Assembly: GCF_051297175.1 (NCBI RefSeq)
Contig: NZ_JBINNY010000001.1
Span: forward strand, 4,712,001 to 4,776,000
DNA length: 64,000 bases
Direction of reading: 5' to 3'
DNA from: Dryocola sp051297175
Lineage (GTDB): Bacteria > Pseudomonadota > Gammaproteobacteria > Enterobacterales > Enterobacteriaceae
Below are positions 60,940-64,000 of the stretch, in pieces. Each line of letters opens with the position of its first letter. The stretch's first letter is position 1. Under the pieces are notes generated by a model that saw only the letters and a program-made list of their open reading frames with translations, was not told where the DNA came from and made no database searches. The position numbers and the translations under genes were made by a program.

Positions 60940-62133
60940 CTACTGCTCGGCCAGCGCCTGCGCACAGGCCCAGGCGGAGCTCCATGCCCACTGGAAGTTA
61001 TAGCCGCCGAGCCAGCCGGTGACGTCCATCACTTCGCCAATAAAGTAGAGGCCGGGGACTTTTTTGGCCTCCATGGTGCGCGAGCTTAGCTCGTTGGTGT
61101 CCACGCCGCCCAGGGTGACTTCCGCCGTGCGGTAGCCTTCGGTGCCGTTGGGCTGCACTCGCCAGGCCTGAAGCGTTTCCAGAAGCTCGCCTTGCTGACG
61201 CGCGTTAAGCTGCCTGAGCGTGACGTCCGGGATTTGCTCAAGCTGCTGCAGGCATTCCACCAGGCGTTTTGGCAGCAGCATGGCGAGCGTGTTTTTCAGG
61301 CTTTGATTAGGATGGGCGGTGCGCTGTTCGTTCAGGAAGCCGTCCAGATCGGTATCGGGAAGTAAGTTAACGCTCACATACTCACCGGGCTGCCAGTAGC
61401 TGGAGAGCTGTAAAACCGCCGGGCCGGAAAGCCCACGGTGGGTGAACAACAGGCTTTCGCGGAAGCTGACGCCGTTTTCCGCCGTGATAACCGACGGCAC
61501 GGAAACGCCGGACAGCACCTGGAGCTGTTCGAGAAGCGGTTTGTGCAGGGTAAAGGGCACGAGGCCCGCACGGGTTGGCAACACCTTCAGACCAAACTGC
61601 TCGGCGACCCTGTAGCCGAACGGGGTCGCGCCCAGGCCCGGCATAGAAAGCCCGCCGGATGCGATAACCAACCTGCCCGTCTGCACGTCGTCGCCGTTGA
61701 GCTTGAGGGTAAAGCCCTCTTCGCCGCGTTCGATGCCGAGCACCTCGCTGCGCAGCCGGGTCGTGACCTGGCCTTTTTCGCACTCGGCCACCAGCATCTC
61801 AACAATCTGCTGCGCGGAGTCGTCACAAAACAGCTGGCCGAGCGTTTTTTCATGCCAGGCGATGCCGTGTTTACCGACCATATCGATGAAATCCCACTGG
61901 GTATAACGCGCCAGGGCAGATTTGCAGAAATGCGGGTTTTGGCTCAGATACGCCGCGGGTTCGGTATAAAGGTTAGTAAAGTTGCAGCGGCCCCCGCCAG
62001 ACATGAGGATTTTGCGGCCCGGCTTTTTACCATTATCAATAAGTAACACGCGACGGCCCGCCTGCCCGGCCATTGCCGCACAGAACATTCCTGCGGCCCC
62101 CGCACCAATAATAACGGCATCAAACTTTTCCAC
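60940..62133 (-). CDS. yhiN: HI0933/YhiN-family flavoprotein
   Basis: A 397-residue FAD-binding protein. GAGAAGMFCAAMAGQAGRRV is the N-terminal dinucleotide motif, with GRKILMSGGGRCNFTN and the C-terminal GEVMDVTGWLGGYNFQWAWSSG-like end (here WAWSSAWACA). E. coli YhiN is similar and lies beside pitA as here. Role is not firmly established; a nucleic acid or aminoacetone link has been suggested for the family. Confidence 0.95.
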   Translation of the reverse strand: MEKFDAVIIGAGAAGMFCAAMAGQAGRRVLLIDNGKKPGRKILMSGGGRCNFTNLYTEPAAYLSQNPHFCKSALARYTQWDFIDMVGKHGIAWHEKTLGQLFCDDSAQQIVEMLVAECEKGQVTTRLRSEVLGIERGEEGFTLKLNGDDVQTGRLVIASGGLSMPGLGATPFGYRVAEQFGLKVLPTRAGLVPFTLHKPLLEQLQVLSGVSVPSVITAENGVSFRESLLFTHRGLSGPAVLQLSSYWQPGEYVSVNLLPDTDLDGFLNEQRTAHPNQSLKNTLAMLLPKRLVECLQQLEQIPDVTLRQLNARQQGELLETLQAWRVQPNGTEGYRTAEVTLGGVDTNELSSRTMEAKKVPGLYFIGEVMDVTGWLGGYNFQWAWSSAWACAQALAEQ

Positions 62134-62363
62134 GACCGACTCCCGACTATGCTTAAGGGGGGGAATTGTAAAGATTGAACGCTGGTCACACCAGCCTTAA
62201 GAGGCTTTACGTTTGCAGGTAGTTGAAAAACAAAATGTAAATTCTTTTCTTGTTGCGAGCCAACACGATAAACATCAAGAAAAGTCTATATTTCACTTGG
62301 CGCATCAAGCCGTTGTCTTACATAATGCGCCGCGTTCATGTCCTCATAAATGGCGTAACGTCT

Positions 62364-63866
62364 ATGCTACATTTGTTTGCCGGCCTCGATATGCATACGG
62401 GGCTTTTGTTATTACTTGCTCTGGCATTTGTTCTCTTCTACGAAGCGATCAACGGCTTCCATGACACTGCAAACGCAGTGGCAACGGTCATCTACACCCG
62501 CGCAATGCGATCGCAACTGGCGGTGGCAATGGCTGCGTTATTCAACTTCCTCGGCGTTCTGCTCGGCGGGCTGAGCGTGGCGTATGCGATTGTGCATATG
62601 CTGCCAACTGATCTGCTGTTGAACGTAGGGTCCGCACATGGCCTCGCCATGGTGTTCTCTATGTTACTGGCCGCTATTATCTGGAACCTCGGCACCTGGT
62701 ACTTCGGTCTGCCGGCCTCCAGCTCCCATACGCTTATCGGTGCCATCATTGGTATCGGTTTGACCAACGCATTGATGACCGGAACGTCCGTAGTCGATGC
62801 GCTTAATATTCCGAAAGTTATCGGGATATTTATGTCGTTAATCCTCTCCCCGATCGTGGGTCTGGTGATTGCGGGCGGACTTATCTTTTTGCTGCGTCGC
62901 TACTGGAGCGGCACCAAGAAAAAGCGTCGAATTCACCTCACGCCTGCTGAACGTGAAAAGCAAGACGGCAAGAAAAAACCTCCATTCTGGACGCGTATCG
63001 CCCTGATTCTTTCCGCCATCGGCGTGAGTTTCTCCCACGGCGCAAACGACGGTCAGAAAGGTATCGGTCTGATCATGCTGGTATTGATCGGCGTGGCGCC
63101 TGCGGGCTTTGTGGTCAATATGAATGCCTCCGGCTACGATATTGCCCGCACCCGTGATGCCATCACGCACCTTGAGCAATACTACGCACAGCATGGCGAT
63201 GCGATTAAGCACGTTGTCGATCTCAACCCGGCTATCCCTACCCCAGAAGAAGTTCAGGGCCAGGACAAACCGGCAGAGTTCCACTGCGATGCCAGCCGCG
63301 CCATGATTGCCGTACAGCGTGCGAAAGAGCTGCTGGGCAATATCGACAGCTACGACAAGCTCAGCGTTGAGCAGCGCAGCCATATGCGTCGCCTGCTGCT
63401 GTGTATCTCTGATACCGCTGACAAAGCCGCTAATCTGCCGGAAACCAAACCGGACGATAAACGCTTCTTAAAAGAGCTGAAAACCGACCTGCTGTACACC
63501 ATCGAGTACGCGCCTATCTGGATTATCATGGCGGTCGCTCTGGCGCTCGGCATCGGTACGATGATCGGCTGGCGTCGCGTGGCGACCACTATCGGTGAGA
63601 AGATTGGCAAGAAAGGCATGACCTATGCGCAGGGTATGTCCGCGCAAATGACGGCCGCAGTCTCCATCGGTATTGCCAGCTACACCGGGATGCCGGTTTC
63701 CACCACTCACGTACTCTCTTCCTCCGTTGCGGGGACGATGGTGGTTGACGGTGGCGGCCTGCAGCGTAAGACGGTTACCAATATCCTGATGGCGTGGGTG
63801 TTTACCCTGCCGGTCTCGATTTTGCTGTCGGGCGTGCTGTACTGGATTTCTCTGCACTTTATCTAA
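62364..63866 (+). CDS. pitA: Low-affinity phosphate (metal phosphate) transporter
   Basis: A 500-residue inner membrane symporter, one residue longer than E. coli PitA, that imports Pi with divalent metals (Zn, Mg). The duplicated Pit motifs GFHDTANAVATVIYTRAM and AFSHGANDGQKG-type (here SFSHGANDGQKGIGL) are present, with about ten hydrophobic segments. A long central cytosolic loop diverges from E. coli (residues about 275-345). ATG 62364 (MLHLFAGLDMHTG) aligns with E. coli; 38 upstream codons are rejected. Confidence 0.97.
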   Translation: MLHLFAGLDMHTGLLLLLALAFVLFYEAINGFHDTANAVATVIYTRAMRSQLAVAMAALFNFLGVLLGGLSVAYAIVHMLPTDLLLNVGSAHGLAMVFSMLLAAIIWNLGTWYFGLPASSSHTLIGAIIGIGLTNALMTGTSVVDALNIPKVIGIFMSLILSPIVGLVIAGGLIFLLRRYWSGTKKKRRIHLTPAEREKQDGKKKPPFWTRIALILSAIGVSFSHGANDGQKGIGLIMLVLIGVAPAGFVVNMNASGYDIARTRDAITHLEQYYAQHGDAIKHVVDLNPAIPTPEEVQGQDKPAEFHCDASRAMIAVQRAKELLGNIDSYDKLSVEQRSHMRRLLLCISDTADKAANLPETKPDDKRFLKELKTDLLYTIEYAPIWIIMAVALALGIGTMIGWRRVATTIGEKIGKKGMTYAQGMSAQMTAAVSIGIASYTGMPVSTTHVLSSSVAGTMVVDGGGLQRKTVTNILMAWVFTLPVSILLSGVLYWISLHFI

Positions 63867-63883
63867 TTTGGTGATGGCTGAAT

Positions 63884-64000
63884 GTCGGGTGGCGGCTAAC
63901 GCCTTACCCGACCTACGAACATAGGTTTGTTGTCGGGTGGCGGCTAACGCCTTACCCAACCTACGAATAAGGGTTTGATGTCGGGTGGCGCTAACGCTTA
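63884..64000. repeat. REP-like units after pitA, running off the window
   Basis: GTCGGGTGGCGGCTAACGCCTTACCCGACCTAC, seen here in pieces, repeats at 63884, about 63931 and about 63980, a period near 48 bp, each a hairpin (GTCGGGTGGC ... TTACCCGAC). The array continues past the end. Confidence 0.85.

Noticed and set aside
62250..62363. N-terminal extension of pitA
   Set aside because: No ribosome binding site; the E. coli protein aligns from MLHLFAGLD.

Overview
The window is a GC-rich chromosome segment from a member of the Enterobacteriaceae. Gene order follows the Escherichia coli asd-to-pitA neighbourhood: asd, yhgN, gntUKR, yhhW, yhhX, ryhB, yhhY, ggt, yhhA, ugpBAECQ, livKHMGF, panM, livJ, rpoH, ftsEX-ftsY, rsmD, yhhL, yhhN, zntA, tusA, yhhQ, dcrB, yhhT, yhiN, pitA. 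The genus cannot be fixed from this alone. Enterobacter, Leclercia, Cedecea or a related genus would fit, because the arn operon and a phenolic acid decarboxylase replace the E. coli yhhS/nik region. ERIC elements and many REP-like palindromes support the family assignment.

Layout. 1-2.1 kb holds asd and yhgN. 2.1-10.4 kb is an accessory block between yhgN and gntU: an orphan type VI secretion VgrG spike, a VRR-Nuc-like nuclease effector, two tandem copies of its probable immunity gene (the outer one shortened), and an iron-type alcohol dehydrogenase. 10.4-16.7 kb has gluconate uptake and its repressor, the pirin yhhW, oxidoreductase yhhX, the Fur-controlled sRNA RyhB and acetyltransferase yhhY. 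16.8-24.2 kb has ggt, yhhA and the glycerol-3-phosphate ugp operon. 24.2-25.7 kb is a small cargo site with duplicated flanks (a livF 3' fragment and a ugpB upstream fragment) holding two unrecognised genes. 25.7-32.7 kb has the branched-chain amino acid (liv) system and panM.

32.9-41.6 kb is core: rpoH with a sigma-E promoter, ftsYEX, rsmD, yhhL, yhhN and zntA with its ZntR promoter. 41.7-44.6 kb is a TRAP transporter absent from this place in E. coli. 44.7-47.7 kb has tusA, yhhQ, dcrB and yhhT. 47.7-55.8 kb is the lipid A L-Ara4N operon arnBCADTEF, split between arnT and arnE by ten exact 75-bp REP units. 55.8-60.8 kb has padC with a divergent LysR regulator, a PaiB-like FMN-binding protein, a MocR regulator and an EamA exporter. 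yhiN and pitA close the window.

The most unusual features are: (i) the 75-bp-period array, which forms a 264-codon open frame on the arn strand joined to arnT and arnE by ATGA overlaps at both ends; (ii) the VgrG-nuclease module with its 991-bp tandem immunity duplication; (iii) the livF/ugpB-flanked tandem cargo site with a putative Cys-His enzyme and a small exported protein. All identities are by recognition and hand comparison; no database or alignment tool was used.
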